The translations under genes were made by a program, and so were the position numbers. The notes below the pieces were generated by a model. The model was not told the DNA's origin. It made no database searches and saw only the letters and a program-made list of their open reading frames with translations. Positions 31,332-43,300 of a stretch of DNA of 64,000 nucleotides are shown in pieces. Every line of letters starts with the position of its first letter. The stretch's first letter is position 1. The stretch comes from Asterias amurensis (Eukaryota; Echinodermata; Asteroidea; Forcipulatida; Asteriidae), in NCBI RefSeq assembly GCF_032118995.1, contig NC_092651.1, forward strand, positions 24,350,349 through 24,414,348, read 5' to 3'.

Positions 31332-33836
31332 GTTTTTATATAACGCACTGAAAGGCGACTCAAAGCGCTTCCAACATTAATAGCCCCTTGTCACTGGGCC
31401 TTAATTCATTTGTAAATTGTAAAGCGCTCCGATCTTTGTGGGGCCCTATATAAATGCTTACACTATTATTCTTAAACCATCTCAGCTCCCTGGGGAGTAT
31501 ACAGCCTGTGCCCGTTTGTTCTTCTTTGTATGCTTTTTCACCCCTGTGTACCCCTTTGAACAACTAAGAACCCATTTATACCCCTTTACAAAAAATTCAG
31601 TTTAAAGGCCATCCGTCAATTTCACCATCAAACTCTTCTTAACTTAGGATTAATCTTAGGACTTACGACGGGTTCAGTTCCGTATCCAAATACGTAGCAC
31701 GCATTGAACCCATCCTAAGTTAGGACGGGTTATGCTCTTCCTAACTCCAGATAGGATTTATCCCATCGTTTTGTGAAATCGGCTGCATAACACACAAGGT
31801 AACAGAAAGAAAGTGTGTATTCAAGTGATTGGCTGGTCAAAGTGTATAGTTTTGTTTAATTCACATGTGAAAGCAATGTGTGTTGGACTTCCAAACCACC
31901 CAAAAAAGGTTGATAATGTGTGCATAGTGTAATTTGCAGTCAAACAATTCAATGCTATCTTTAAGGGAAAAACACTAACTTTTCATGGAATAATAATAAC
32001 ATGCATTTATATAGCGCTTAATACAAGGTTTCTAAGCACTGAACAGGAAGTGTAAGATAACAAAAAATATAGAGAATTCTTGCAAAAAGCAGAGATGGAC
32101 AAGGAAATTTTTGTAACAAAACCGACGCTGCTGTCGTATTTTCACAGGTTTTGGAACTGTTTACAATGGACTGGAGAAAGCTGCCAAGGCCTTGGCTAAG
32201 AATATCTCAAACGCCACAGTGGATGTCGTTCAGCACAAGTAAGTAAAGTACCTTCCATTTGATATCTTGTAAGACCTTTGGCGACATCTTGATTTTTATA
32301 TCAAACTTTCTTAATATTAAATTTCTCAATGTGTCATACGTACATTTCTCAATGCGTCCTACGTATTTGGATACGGAAGTGAACCCGTCGCAAATACTTT
32401 CTTAATAATATATTCTCAATAATAATATTGTAACACAAAACACAATGTCCACAGAAGACTAGTCTTCACAGTTGGTTTATATCTCAACATATGCATAAAA
32501 TAACAAACCTGTAAAAATTTGAGCTAAATCGGTCGTCGAAGTTGCAAGAAAGAAAAAACACCCTTGTCGCACCATGGTCACACCAAGTTCTGTGCTTTCA
32601 GATGCCTTGATTTTGAGATCTCAAATACTAAATCTGAGGTCTTGAAATCAAATTCGTGGAAAATTACTTCTTTCTCGCAAAACTACGCCACTTCAGAGGG
32701 AGCCGTTTCTCACAAAGTTTTATACTATCAACCTCTCCCAATTACTCCTAATCAAGAAAGGTTTTATGAAAATAATTATTTTGAGTAATTACCAACAGTC
32801 CACTGCCTTTAAACTTAAACCGTTCGAACACAATGATAGTAGAAAGCTTACCTTAAAATATTAATTAATGAGGTGTTGTAGTTTTGGAGAAATGAGTAAA
32901 ACAATGTCATGAAAATAACTGGTAAATACATTTTGACATGCTATAATAATTATCAGATCACTGAGACAAAAATTATTTACGTGATTTTATTTGAATTATA
33001 TTGCAGCGTTATCACAGTCCTGGTTCTTCTGTAAACCAGCATTTGTTCCTCAATTAATTCCACTTGGGCCCAATTTCATAAAGCCTTAAAGCCATTGGAC
33101 ACTTTCGGTAAACAGTATTGTCAAAGGCCCACACTTCATGTATCACAACTTATGTAAAAATAACAAACCTGTGAAAATTTAGGCTCAATCGGCTATCCGA
33201 GTCGGGAGAAAAAAACGGGAAAACCCACTTTTATTTCTGCACGTTTCGCCGTGTCATGACATGTGTTTAAAATGAATCAGTAATTCTCAATATCGAGAAT
33301 TGGTATTGTTTTAATGTTTTCTCAAAAAGTAAAGAATTTCATGGAATAATATTTCAAGAGAAGTCTTTCACCATTACCTTCGGTAAACCCTGTAAGTTTT
33401 TTGTAAATCTGTAAACTTTTAATTTGTTTTCTGTTCCGAAAGTGTCCAATGGCTTTAAACAGTTTAAATGGGGCACCAGTTGCAACAATGCAAAATTTAT
33501 GGAAGTTTGGCAGGTAACCAGTTTCTGTTAGAAAGCAAGTTTTTATGCTTACAGGCTTTATGCAACTGGACCCAGGTTGTACCCTACAACTAATAATTGT
33601 AACCTTGTTTCATCTCTGGCTCTTGTAGATATGGCGACGACGCGGCACGTCTTACAGACACCTCCCTGGATGCAGCAACTAACATTGGTTTCACGGCCTA
33701 CAATCTTAATCACATCGGAGTCAAAGCCATCGCTAAACGAGCAGCAAAGGACACCGGCAAGGCCGTGTTTGAAGACTACAAGGCTGAATCTCAGCAGGGG
33801 AAGATCAAGAAACTTGATGACCAAAACCGAAGTTAA
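25575..33836 (+). CDS. SPART: Spartin (SPG20 homologue), six exons
   Basis: Exons: 25575-26332, 27625-27818, 29261-29439, 31064-31244, 32148-32238, 33629-33836; all GT-AG, phases 2,1,0,1,2, total 536 aa (human spartin is about 666 aa, mainly through a longer middle). Residues about 18-103 form an MIT domain (helical, KYHNKAHLAIKKAL and QLYSEGLLSLAKGL). PPSY at residues 144-147 is a PPxY motif of the type that binds WW-domain ubiquitin ligases. The block GVQIFFINAQGHVSAPSHPG with QVSDWLYPLIPG matches the conserved middle region. From about residue 318 the plant-related senescence domain begins (AEWITWGVGKGAEATGHLI, SPYIKKQ, FGTVYNGLEKAAKALAKNIS, TAYNLNHIGVKAI). Known roles in the family: endosomal trafficking, lipid-droplet turnover, cytokinesis via ESCRT-III. 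Start codon: first Met of the open frame, just before the MIT domain. Introns 1-5 carry MITEs; intron 2 holds decayed copies of exon 3. Confidence 0.95.
26460..26690 (-). mobile_element. tRNA-derived SINE in spartin intron 1
   Basis: The head at 26486-26560 (minus strand) resembles tRNA: TAGCTCAGTTGGTAGAGCG (A box) and GGTGGCTTGAATCCCAC (altered B box), with a loop that would read anticodon GTT. Arms pair poorly and sequence continues in both directions, so this is a SINE, not a working tRNA-Asn gene. Confidence 0.6.
27048..27431 (-). mobile_element. MITE family A copy, inverted, in spartin intron 1
   Basis: Left TTAAAGACAATGGACAC, right gtccactgcctttaa, interior in reverse orientation. Confidence 0.8.
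27553..27600 (+). repeat. (ATC/ATG)n microsatellite before spartin exon 2
   Basis: catcatcatcataatcatc followed by atgatgatgatcatg, self-complementary, ending about 25 bases before the exon 2 acceptor. Confidence 0.7.
27884..28441. mobile_element. Foldback MITE family D split by a family A insertion
   Basis: Family D has ends GGGCCCAATTTCATAGAGCTGCT and its complement with a get-together of CTTAGCA motifs. Here the two halves (27884-28043 and 28420-28441) are separated by a complete family A element at 28044-28419, with TTAA at both of its ends. Joining the halves restores gtgcTTAAgcagctc, as in empty family D copies. Confidence 0.85.
28442..28660 (-). mobile_element. LINE 3' coding tail fragment
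   Basis: Minus strand reads SFVAPTLVTNLSPTLRSAKS followed by LNLFKKNLKIYLF, the usual ending of CR1-like reverse transcriptases (S-x-x-A-P-x-L-W-N-x-L-P ... F-K-x-x-L-K). It lies between the family D element and the spartin exon copies. Confidence 0.6.
28723..29260 (+). pseudogene. Four decayed tandem copies of the 5' part of spartin exon 3 with its splice acceptor
   Basis: The unit is 117-132 bp and comprises intron sequence (gcagatgtgctgatgaatta) followed by an acceptor and the first ~60 bases of exon 3. Copy exon-like starts are at 28769, 28894, 29026 and 29144; the functional exon starts at 29261. Copy 1 has an in-frame TAG; copies 2 and 3 stop or lose phase. The copies carry a GTAAGG donor-like string where the real exon has GGCAAGG. 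Copy 4 (29144-29176, followed by GTAAGG) is 33 nt, phase 1 to phase 1 and open, so it could act as an 11-residue cassette, though nothing shows that it does. Confidence 0.75.
29962..30352. mobile_element. Foldback MITE family B, copy 2, in spartin intron 3
   Basis: Same element as 14490-14878, with TTAA ends and long self-complementary arms. A spliced-out intron carrying it would fold into a long hairpin. Confidence 0.85.
31288..31480 (-). mobile_element. SINE/LINE 3' tail with (AAT)n microsatellite
   Basis: (ATA)n at 31290-31327 followed by ttatataacgcactgaaagg, gtaaagcgctccgatc and ctatataaatgctta, the 3' tail seen elsewhere as gtaaagcgcattgat...gcgctatataag (39395-39440). Confidence 0.5.
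32444..32814 (-). mobile_element. MITE family A copy, inverted, in spartin intron 5
   Basis: Left end eroded (aatgtccacagaagac), right end cagtccactgcctttaa; the interior palindrome is present. Confidence 0.75.
33066..33574. mobile_element. Foldback MITE family D split by a family C insertion
   Basis: gggcccaatttcataaagcc at 33066-33085 and the complementary end near 33550-33574 flank a full family C element (33086-33458), which has TTAA on both sides. It lies in spartin intron 5, about 55 bases from the exon 6 acceptor. Confidence 0.75.
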
Positions 33837-34019
33837 AAATAAGGTTTTTGAGTGGAGAGAATGGTTTGAGACATTGACTGATTATTGTAATTTCTTTACC
33901 ATGAGAGTTGCGAAGACATGTTGGTGTGCAATGCTTTGGTAGAGCCGCTTTATGTTTAACAGTGATGTTATGAAACGCAGTGATGTTATGAGGCGCAGCA
34001 TGCAGCATTTTTTAAGAAC

Positions 34020-34395
34020 ATCACAAGGCCGGACGGCCATTGCAAGGTGAAGGCTACACTTAATACTTACTCATCAATTAATACTTACTCATGGAGCTGA
34101 AACAGGGTTACCCTCTTCACAGTCTGTAAGGATGTAGGCATTGGTATCATCCACTAGGAGCCTGGTTTGTAGAGCAGAATTCACTACCTCCCTTAATTTT
34201 TATGAAACAATTATGGTCAAGTGCCTTTTGGATCAAGAGACTTATTAAGTATGTAGTAATGATCATGCGTCAAGATTTCCATTTTGTGACCATCGAGATA
34301 AAGTGTCTTGCTCCAAAGGCACCAGTGTCATTACCAGGATTCGAACCCACACTCTGCTACTGACAACACCAGAGCTTGGGTCCAAAAGAAGTATT
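34020..34395 (-). mobile_element. tRNA-derived SINE-like element, reverse orientation, in spartin 3' flank
   Basis: Reverse complement has ggacccaagctctggtgttg, gtgggttcgaatcctgg (B box), cttgctc... and then cctagtggatgataccaatgc through ggtaaccctgtttcagctcc. The last part is the parent of the 79-bp minisatellite at 37984-39080. Confidence 0.65.
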
Positions 34396-34661
34396 TCAGA
34401 CCAACTTGGCAAATGGCCTCAGAAATCCACTAAAAAGTCTTTTGTTACAAAATAGTCAATAACTTTTGCACACAACTCAGCTTTTGGAAAAGCAATGTTT
34501 GTACAGAGAGTGGCGGGAAAATAACATATATAATATTTTGTGTATAATATTTTGTTTATAGATAATTGTTGGATGTTAAATTCAATGGTTAGACTTGCAT
34601 TGACAACAGTTTATTAGTGAGCAAAACTTACTACCCCTTGTATTTTATTTTTGTTTTGAAG

Positions 34662-34667
34662 AATAAA
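34662..34667 (+). terminator. Candidate polyadenylation signal for spartin
   Basis: AATAAA about 830 bases after the spartin stop codon, immediately before the 99-bp satellite. The 3' UTR would include a reverse SINE-like segment (34020-34395). No cleavage site can be seen directly. Confidence 0.35.
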
Positions 34668-34679
34668 AATTTTCAAATA

Positions 34680-35860
34680 ATATATTTCAAGATTTGAACA
34701 TTGTCATTATAACACTCCAAATTTGAAAGAAATGTAAGGTTTACCCCTTGTGTTTTTTGTCTCTTTTGACAAAATACCAAGATTTCAAGATTTGAAACAT
34801 TGTCATTATAACACTCCAAATTTGAAAGAAATGTAAGGTTTACCCCTTGTGTTTTTTGTCTCTTTTGACAAAATACCAAGATTTCAAGATTTGAAACATT
34901 GTCATTACAACACTCCAAATTTGAAAGAAATGTAAGGTTTACCTCTTGTGTTTTTTGTCTCTTTTGACAAAATACCAAGATTTCAAGATTTGAAACATTG
35001 TCATTATAACACTCTAAATTTGAAAGAAATGTAAGGTTTACCCCTTGTGTTTTTTGTCTCTTTTGACAAAATACCAAGATTCAAGATTTGAAACATTGTC
35101 ATTACAACACTCGAAATTTGAAAGAAATGTAAGGTTTACCCCTTGTGTTTTTTGTCTCTTTTGACAAAATACCAAGATTTCAAGATTTGAAACATTGTCA
35201 TTATAACACTCTAAATTTGAAAGAAATGCAAGGTTTACCCCTTGTGTTTTTTGTCTTTGATAAAAATACCAAGATTTCAAGATTTGAAACATTGTCATTA
35301 TAACACTCTAAATTTGAAAGAAATGTAAGGTTTACCCCTTGTGTTTTTTGTCTCTTTTGACAAAATACCAAGATTCAAGATTTGAAACATTGTCATTACA
35401 ACACTCGAAATTTGAAAGAAATGTAAGGTTTACCCCTTGTGTTTTTTGTCTCTTTTGACAAAATACCAAGATTTCAAGATTTGAAACATTGTCATTATAA
35501 CACTCTAAATTTGAAAGAAATGCAAGGTTTACCCCTTGTGTTTTTTGTCTTTGATAAAAATACCAAGATTTCAAGATTTGAAACATTGTAATTATAACAC
35601 TCTAAATTTGAAAGAAATGCAAGGTTTACCCCTTGTGTTTTTTGTCTTTGATAAAAATACCAAGATTTCAAGATTTGAAACATTGTAATTATAACACTCC
35701 AAATTTGAAAGAAATGTAAGGTTTACCCCTTGTGTTTTTTGTCTCTTTTCACAAAATACCAAGACTTCAAGATTTGAAACATTGTCATTATAACACTCCA
35801 AATTTGAAAGAAATGTAAGGCTTACCCCTTGTGTTTTGGGCAATTTTGCCAAAATACTGA
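34680..35860 (-). repeat. 99-bp satellite, about twelve copies, with a 294-bp higher-order period
   Basis: The unit (aatttgaaagaaatgtaagg ... ccccttgtgttttttgtctc ... accaagatttcaagatttga ... attataacactcc) repeats every 98-99 bases. The stretches at 35038-35298 and 35332-35586 are near-identical, a three-monomer higher-order unit. Because 99 is a multiple of three, the minus strand stays open for long stretches; that is not taken as a gene. Confidence 0.9.
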
Positions 35861-35879
35861 GATTTCAAGATTTCAAATA

Positions 35880-37360
35880 TCCTCATTTAAGGTTAGGGCT
35901 ACACTAAAATTTGAAGGGAATTAAAGGCTTACACCCTAAGTCTTTTGTTGATTTTGACGAAACACTGAGATTTTAAACACATGGTTCATATGAATTTCCA
36001 ATTAGGCTAACTTTGGAAGCAATTCTCATAATTTAGTTTTGATTCACATAGAGTTTACTTTTTAATAATTGAAAAATACATTTTGGATACAACACACATC
36101 TGATCATTGGAATAAAAGTAAGTATCCGATTTATAGTCACATAAAGTGACTAATCACAAAAAACGTGTTGATTTACCAGATAACGGTTAGCAGCTAAAAT
36201 GACATGTCACATGTACCATTTGTGACTGGTTTACTGCTCCTTTGTGCTCAGCAGATCTTTTAAGCAATGCAATTAACCCAGAAATTAACCAATTTAATTT
36301 GTCACAATTTCAACCGCAATCAGCTGACATCATTAAAGAGTTCTTCCATTTCCAGTGTAAATAAAATAATTAAAAAAACCTCCTGGACACTTTGAATGTA
36401 AAGCAAATTAAAGGTCGACATCCTAGGGCTCTGATGACACTGAACTCCGATCATTGGCAAATTTTCTGTGCTGCCTAAAAAATTAAAAAATATATGGTTA
36501 AATTTATCTATTATAGATTAATAACGAGATGATATAAACATTCTGATATGCCTGGGACAGAATTATATTCTTTTATAAAAAAAGGTGGTCTATGTTTTTG
36601 TAAAATCAAGTACATGTATATCAAATATAATGTAGTACTTCTATTCAATCTGTATACTCTCCTGCGCAACTAGCCCTCTGGTCCTATTTCCACAGGAGAT
36701 TGAGGAGACCAATTTACTTGGGATAACTGTTCATCACGTACACACTGAGAATTTCTTTTACCAAGTAGAAATTGATCGACAAGCATGTTTTGCAACATGT
36801 GGTTATAAAAAGAAGAAAGCAAATTTTAACTTGTGTTTTTTATGTACTGCACATCTGGATGTGAAATGAGACTACACATTTTGATAAAACATTTTTAGTT
36901 GGTCTTAAATTCTAAATCAAATTGGTTCAATGGTTCACTGGTGATTTTCAGTGATACATGTTGAGCATGCGCGTAGAGTTATACTGCGAATGAATAAGGT
37001 CATGTCATGTCGACACGATCAGCAGCTCACACACGTTTCATTTTCTGATAACAGGTCCAAACTGCACTGTGCTATGAAACTGGATATTGATAACCAGAGA
37101 TGTGACCAAGCCCAAAGTCTGGTTCCAAATAGTCGACTAGAGTAGCACAACTTTTGTCGACTAGACAGAGTTTGGGTCAGCACAGTTGAACTATTGTCAA
37201 CGATAGATCTTGTGCAAACTTGGCGCTGGTAGTGTAGTAGTGAAACATGCAGTCGGTCAAGAAAACGTTTGTTTTATAAAATAATTATACTCTAGTTTCA
37301 AAATGGTTGGTTGGGTTTAATATTATATTTAGGCCTTATTACTTTTACAGTTTGAGGTTG
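35880..37360. other. Intergenic stretch between the satellite and the CCDC22 stop
   Basis: A short family D-like trace (aaatgacatgtcacatgtaccatttgtgactggt) occurs near 36200. Otherwise nothing recognisable; part is probably the CCDC22 3' UTR. Confidence 0.45.
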
Positions 37361-40300
37361 TTATTTGCCTTTAACTTTGGCGAGCAGAGTGGCGTTTTCT
37401 TTCTTCATTTCTTTATTATCAGCAGAGATCTTCTCTAAGTTGGCCGTGGTCTTCTTGTTGCTCTCCGACTCAATCTGAAAAGACAAAACAACGGAAAGAA
37501 CATTAAATAATGTTGAGTAGCTCATAAACAACAAATTCCCAAATCCATGGCGGTACAATAACACAAATTTTGCAACGTTTCAAACACTAAAATTTCAAAC
37601 ATGGAAGTTTACAACAATTTTTACAGAACAAGTTGACAATTTTTTTCAGCAATTAGTGGGATTTAACTCTCAGGATTGACATGATTGAGGTTAAGTTTTT
37701 TTAATAAGGGAATAAAAGGGTAGCGCAAGTTCTTAAACGGCCGTTTAAAACCGGCAGGGTTGTTGCCCTGTGATAAAGGCCCGAGCCTGGTCATTAAAAT
37801 AAGGAACAAGAAAGGGGGAAGACAGAAGCTCAGCAATACAGATGTAGTTGCCAGGGACATCGGGGTGCTTCCAACTGATCTTCCCAACTTTATTTTTTTT
37901 TGAGACCCCCTTTCATCAAAAGGCCACAGACGGCAACTCCAAGGTGAGGGCTACACTAACACGTCACCAGAGGGACAATGACACCTACTCCTGGGGCTGA
38001 AACAGGGGGACCCCTTCACAGTCCATAAGGATGTAGGTATGGGTATCATCCACTAGGAGCCACCTACTCCTGGGGCTGAAACAGGGGAACCCCTTCAAAG
38101 TCCATAAGGATGTAGGTATGGGTATCATCCACTAGGAGCCACCTACTCCTGGGGCTGAAACAGGGGGACCCCTTCAAAGTCCATAAGGATGTAGGTATGG
38201 GTATCATCCACTAGGAGCCACCTACTCCTGGGGCTGAAACAGGGGGACCCCTTCAAAGTCCATAAGGATGTAGGTATGGGTATCATCCACTAGGAGCCAC
38301 CTACTCCTGGGGCTGAAACAGGGGGACCCCTTCAAAGTCCATAAGGATGTAGGTATGGGTATCATCCACTAGGAGCCACCTACTCCTGGGGCTGAAACAG
38401 GGGGACCCCTTCAAAGTCCATAAGGATGTAGGTATGGGTATCATCCACTAGGAGCCACCTACTCCTGGGGCTGAAACAGGGGGACCCCTTCACAGTCCAT
38501 AAGGATGTAGGTATGGGTATCATCCACTAGGAGCCACCTACTCCTGGGGCTGAAACAGGGGGACCCCTTCACAGTCCATAAGGATGTAGGTATGGGTATC
38601 ATCCACTAGGAGCCACCTACTCCTGGGGCTGAAACAGGGGGACCCCTTCACAGTCCATAAGGATGTAGGTATGGGTATCATCCACTACGAGACACCTACT
38701 CCTGGGGCTGAAACAGGGGGACCCCTTCACAGTCCATAAGGATGTAGGTATGGGTATCATCCACTAGGAGCCACCTACTCCTGGGGCTGAAACAGGGGGA
38801 CCCCTTCAAAGTCCATAAGGATGTAGGTATGGGTATCATCCACTAGGAGCCACCTACTCCTGGGGCTGAAACAGGGGGACCCCTTCACAGTCCATAAGGA
38901 TGTAGGTATGGGTATCATCCACTAGGAGCCACCTACTCCTGGGGCTGAAACAGGGGGACCCCTTCACAGTCCATAAGGATGTAGGTATGGGTATCATCCA
39001 CTAGGAGCCACCTACTCCTGGGGCTGAAACAGGGGGACCCCTTCACAGTCCATAAGGATGTAGGTATGGATATCATCCACATACATGTAGGAGTCCGGCT
39101 GGTAGAGTAAAATGTCATGGCCGAGTGGATAAGAGCATCGAATTCAAGTTCTGGTGCTAATTCACCGAGTGTGGGTTCGAATCCCGGTCGTGACACTTGT
39201 GTCCTTGAGCAAGATACTTTACTATAATTGCTTCTCTTCACCCAGGGGTATAAATGGGTACCTGCGAGGGTAGAGGTTGATATTGTGAATGAAAAGCTTT
39301 CAGAGCGCCACGGCAGCTCGGGGCTGTATACTCCCTAATGGGAGCTGAGAAAGATTAAAGGGATGTTTATTGGCCCAATGACCAGGGGACTAATGTAAAG
39401 CGCATTGATACAGTTTATTGTGAAATGCGCTATATAAGAACTTGTTATTATTATTATTATTATATTCCCTACTTCTTACGAAGCAATTATGGTTATGCCT
39501 TGCACAAGGGCTCGAGTGTCAAGTGTCATACAGGCCACATGAATCAAACCCACACTCTGCTGCTGACAACGCCAGAGCTTGGGTCCAGTAACCTAGACCA
39601 CTCTGCCATGATACGCCACAAATGAGGGATAGACAAGAATGGGGAAAGACAAGAATGGAGAATTCTCAACATGATTCCGACCTCGTTCGACCAGAGAGAG
39701 AGAGAGAGGGACAGATATTTATTTGCTGTTTTACCTGGTCCTCCAGATCTCTAATCTCCCTCACAATGCTGCCTGTCTCTTCAACTGTCTTAATTAGTTG
39801 ATCAAAGTTCTGTCGGGAAGAAAAGTAAAAAACAGACACCAAATGAAATTATAACATTTTATAATTTGTTTCACAGACTCTGCTAATGACATTATTATAT
39901 ATGGTAATTAAAATTACCATATTATTGGTGTATTTTTCGGTTTATTGGGTTTTTTTCTGGCACCAACAAATATTGAGCAGTGAGTGGAGCTTACGCTTGT
40001 CAATTCTTCTTCGATCAACCCCCCCAAAACCCCAAATCTTATGCAGGATATTTTACGACTTTGTAGGTTTGGTAAAAACCAACGGGAGACTTTGGAATGC
40101 TAGGTGGCAGCAGACTTACTAGATAAATTTCCATTGATCATAGTATGCATTCATTACCGAGAACAATAAAGTCCTCAAAATAACCCACGGCACCAGCAGC
40201 AATTGCTGTGATGCTCCGTCGAAAAATAATTTGTGGTTTTAAAGTATTTACAAATCGTCCTGCTTAGCACAGGTTTTGTGAAATCGATTCTTGGATCGAT

Positions 40301-43300
40301 CTTTCGTAGGATTGATCTTATGTCTGGGACTTATCCTAAATCCTAGGAAATGAGTTGTTATACTGCCCTCTATTGACTGTAGTTGTTTATATTCTTCATC
40401 ATCGCCCGTTTGATATAGTGTATCGAAAATCTCGTCATCTTCAGTACCAGCATAATGAAGAAGTAATGCCCTCTCGTTTTTCACTGATGATGTCCATAGC
40501 TATCATCAACCTTTTGAACCGTTGCAGCAATTTTTTCCATTTGGGGCCTGCGTTACTATCGGCATGGACATTAAACCTCTAAAAGACTGGTAGGATTGAC
40601 ATGTTGTATCGAGCTTGACTGACTTGACAAAATAATGTTCTGATTCGGTGCTACTTTTTCTGGATTTATAGAAGTAGAAAATGCCAATAAATCTTCGGCA
40701 ACTCACACTAGCTTGCTTGACTGTTATCATTTTATCCTCGTCACCAAAATGTGTTTAAACTTATAGACTAAACAACTACAGTCATTAGAGGGCGGTATAA
40801 CAACTCTACAGGATGAATCTCAAGTTTGGAGAACTTTGTTAAAATCGAGCCCAGATGTCTTAACCGTCAAGCTTCTTACCTCATGTAGAGCTGCCAGGTA
40901 TTTATACGCCTTGCGCACAGACTCATCTTTCTTAGCGTCCTACAAACACAAAAAAGACATAAATGGATGCTATTATTTATCAAACATTTTTAAACCATAA
41001 AGAGAAAATACATCAGGCCTGGAATTTTGAATTTGAGAGGGCAAGGAACTTTTCATTTTGCAAAGGGTACTTCCGTTTGAAAGTCTTAAGTCTATCGGAA
41101 GCTTCTGAAAGGACATGAAGGCCAAGAACAGGGGCAACAGAGGACATGGGCCTTCGTGGCCTATGTGTGATTCCAGGCCTGTTCTTTTTTTGGGATGAGG
41201 AGTAGACTTAAACAAACAAAAACAGGCTTGGTGCTAGAAGAAACAAGGCTTTACATGGCACAGGCTCTAAAAGAGTTTTCAGACTAAGCTAGATAGAGTA
41301 GCATGCCTGGAACCAATCAATACAGTATTATGGACACGTTTGGTAACTGTCAAAGACCAGTTTTCTCACTTAGTGTATCTCAACATTTTGATAAATAACA
41401 AAGTTGTAAAAATATTGGCTCAATTGGTCATCAAATTTGCAAGAAAATAATGAAAGACATCCGTGTCGCACAATTGTGTGTGTTTTCAAATGCCTAACAA
41501 AGTCGTCAGGCCTGAAATCTTTTCAGATTAAAATATTTTAGTGGAAAAAAAACCTCTTTCTCAAAAACTCAAAACCTCTTTCTCATGTTACTCCAGAAGG
41601 AGCAGTTTCTCACAATATCTTATACTATCAACAGCTCTCCTTTGCTCTTTATCAAGCAAGTAATTATTTTGATCAATTACCAAAAGTGTCCAGTGCCTTT
41701 CAAGAAAGAAAAAAAAAGAAAATGGTTTTACCTTGAAGATAAGCTCATCAGTAACGGTGAATGTCCGGTCTAGCTTCCCAGACAAATGGTTGATCTCCTT
41801 CTGTAGCGTCTTGGTATCTACAAGGACCTTCTGGATCTCATCTTTCTGTTTGCGGATGTTTCCCACAATCTCCAGGATTCTACGAGTGTAAGCTGATCGA
41901 TTGACGTCCTTTGTCATCCTCTCGTATTCTGCTGCCTGTAAAGGAAATCCAAAGCAACCAATACCATATTTTATAAAGCTGTTTATTGATAAGCAATATT
42001 AGAGACATCATAATTAAGGACAATAAAACAAGCTAAACGGAGATGGGCTGGACACACTGCCCAAAGAAATGACCATAGATGCACAACAAGAGTAATGGAT
42101 TGGCAACCAAGGACACGGAAAGGGAAGAGAGGTAGACATGGTATAGAAGAAGATGGAGAGATGACATCGGGGGTGCGTTCCACTCGCGCAAACACATCGC
42201 AACTGTTCGCGCAAATGTTTTTATCTTTGGAACGATTTGTGCGCACTACGCGATGTCAATATGGCGGCGCCCTGAAGTGAAGATGGCACGCACCGTACGT
42301 AGTATTTTTTTAAACTTTGTTTTTGCTGTATGTAGTCCTCTTCTGTACATCATTACATCAACTAATTAACTTTGTTATTTCAAATCTTTGTTATCAACCA
42401 CCGATAGTACAATGTAATTATGTTTGTGACAGAGAAATGGTACCGTATGCTTTTCCGTCATTTTAAAAACCAATCACCAACACCTTATAAGCATGTTCGC
42501 GTAAGGTTGCCAACGTTCGCCAACGGTGGCGGCGAACAACTCGTTCCACTTGAAATTGTTGGCGAACGTGCGCAACTGTTGGCAACATTTGCGCGAATGG
42601 AACCCACCCCTGGGTAGATGCAGGAACAACATGGAGCAAAACTGCAGGAAATAGAACTGAATGGCATTTACATGAGGGTAACATCTTACACTGGATGAAC
42701 ACAGCCTAAATGATTTTGATGAATATTTAGTGCTTGAAGGTAGGCTCATAGATGCTGATTTACAGGCAAACTTTCAGAGAAAGATACAATAAAAGTCTCA
42801 AGTGAAAGTTTCAACTGATTATCGAAAACTGTGACAGTATTTTCACAAGTACGTCAATCCATCCATGCAAGATGACAGCGGGTACCAATCAGATCTCTGG
42901 CCCAAACATTCATGAATGGACATCAACACTCTGATACCTGAGAATTAATTACTGCATGAATCATTTGAACTCACAAGTTGTTTTTGTAGTTCCTCCTTGG
43001 CCCTGGTTTCATCCACTACATCTTTCATCCTGTCTCGGAGCTCCTGTATATCTTCAAGCTTCTTCAAGGACTCATTCTAAGATGACAAAAGGAGGCAATC
43101 AACTTATTTCAAACATCCCACAGTATGATTTGTGTTAATTACTGATTTGTCTATAAATTCCATGGAATGTCAAACTAATCTCAAACAAAAAAGATGTCTG
43201 GTCTAAAAATCAGGATAAGGTTACCAAACGTGATTCTCAGAGAGCTAAGCCAAATTTTAAAAGCGGTTTACCAGTGAGCAAAAACTTTTTGTAAGCTTAC

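Noticed and set aside
33558..33942. Open frames of 88 and 121 codons overlapping spartin exon 6
   Set aside because: The conserved senescence-domain frame is a different one, entered in phase from exon 5; these are shadows.
34673..35852. Several open frames of 60-134 codons on the minus strand
   Set aside because: They are produced by the 99-bp satellite, whose length is a multiple of three; no domain, start context or conservation supports a protein.
37984..39080. CRISPR-like regular array
   Set aside because: There are no spacers; the whole 79-bp unit repeats, in a eukaryotic intron.
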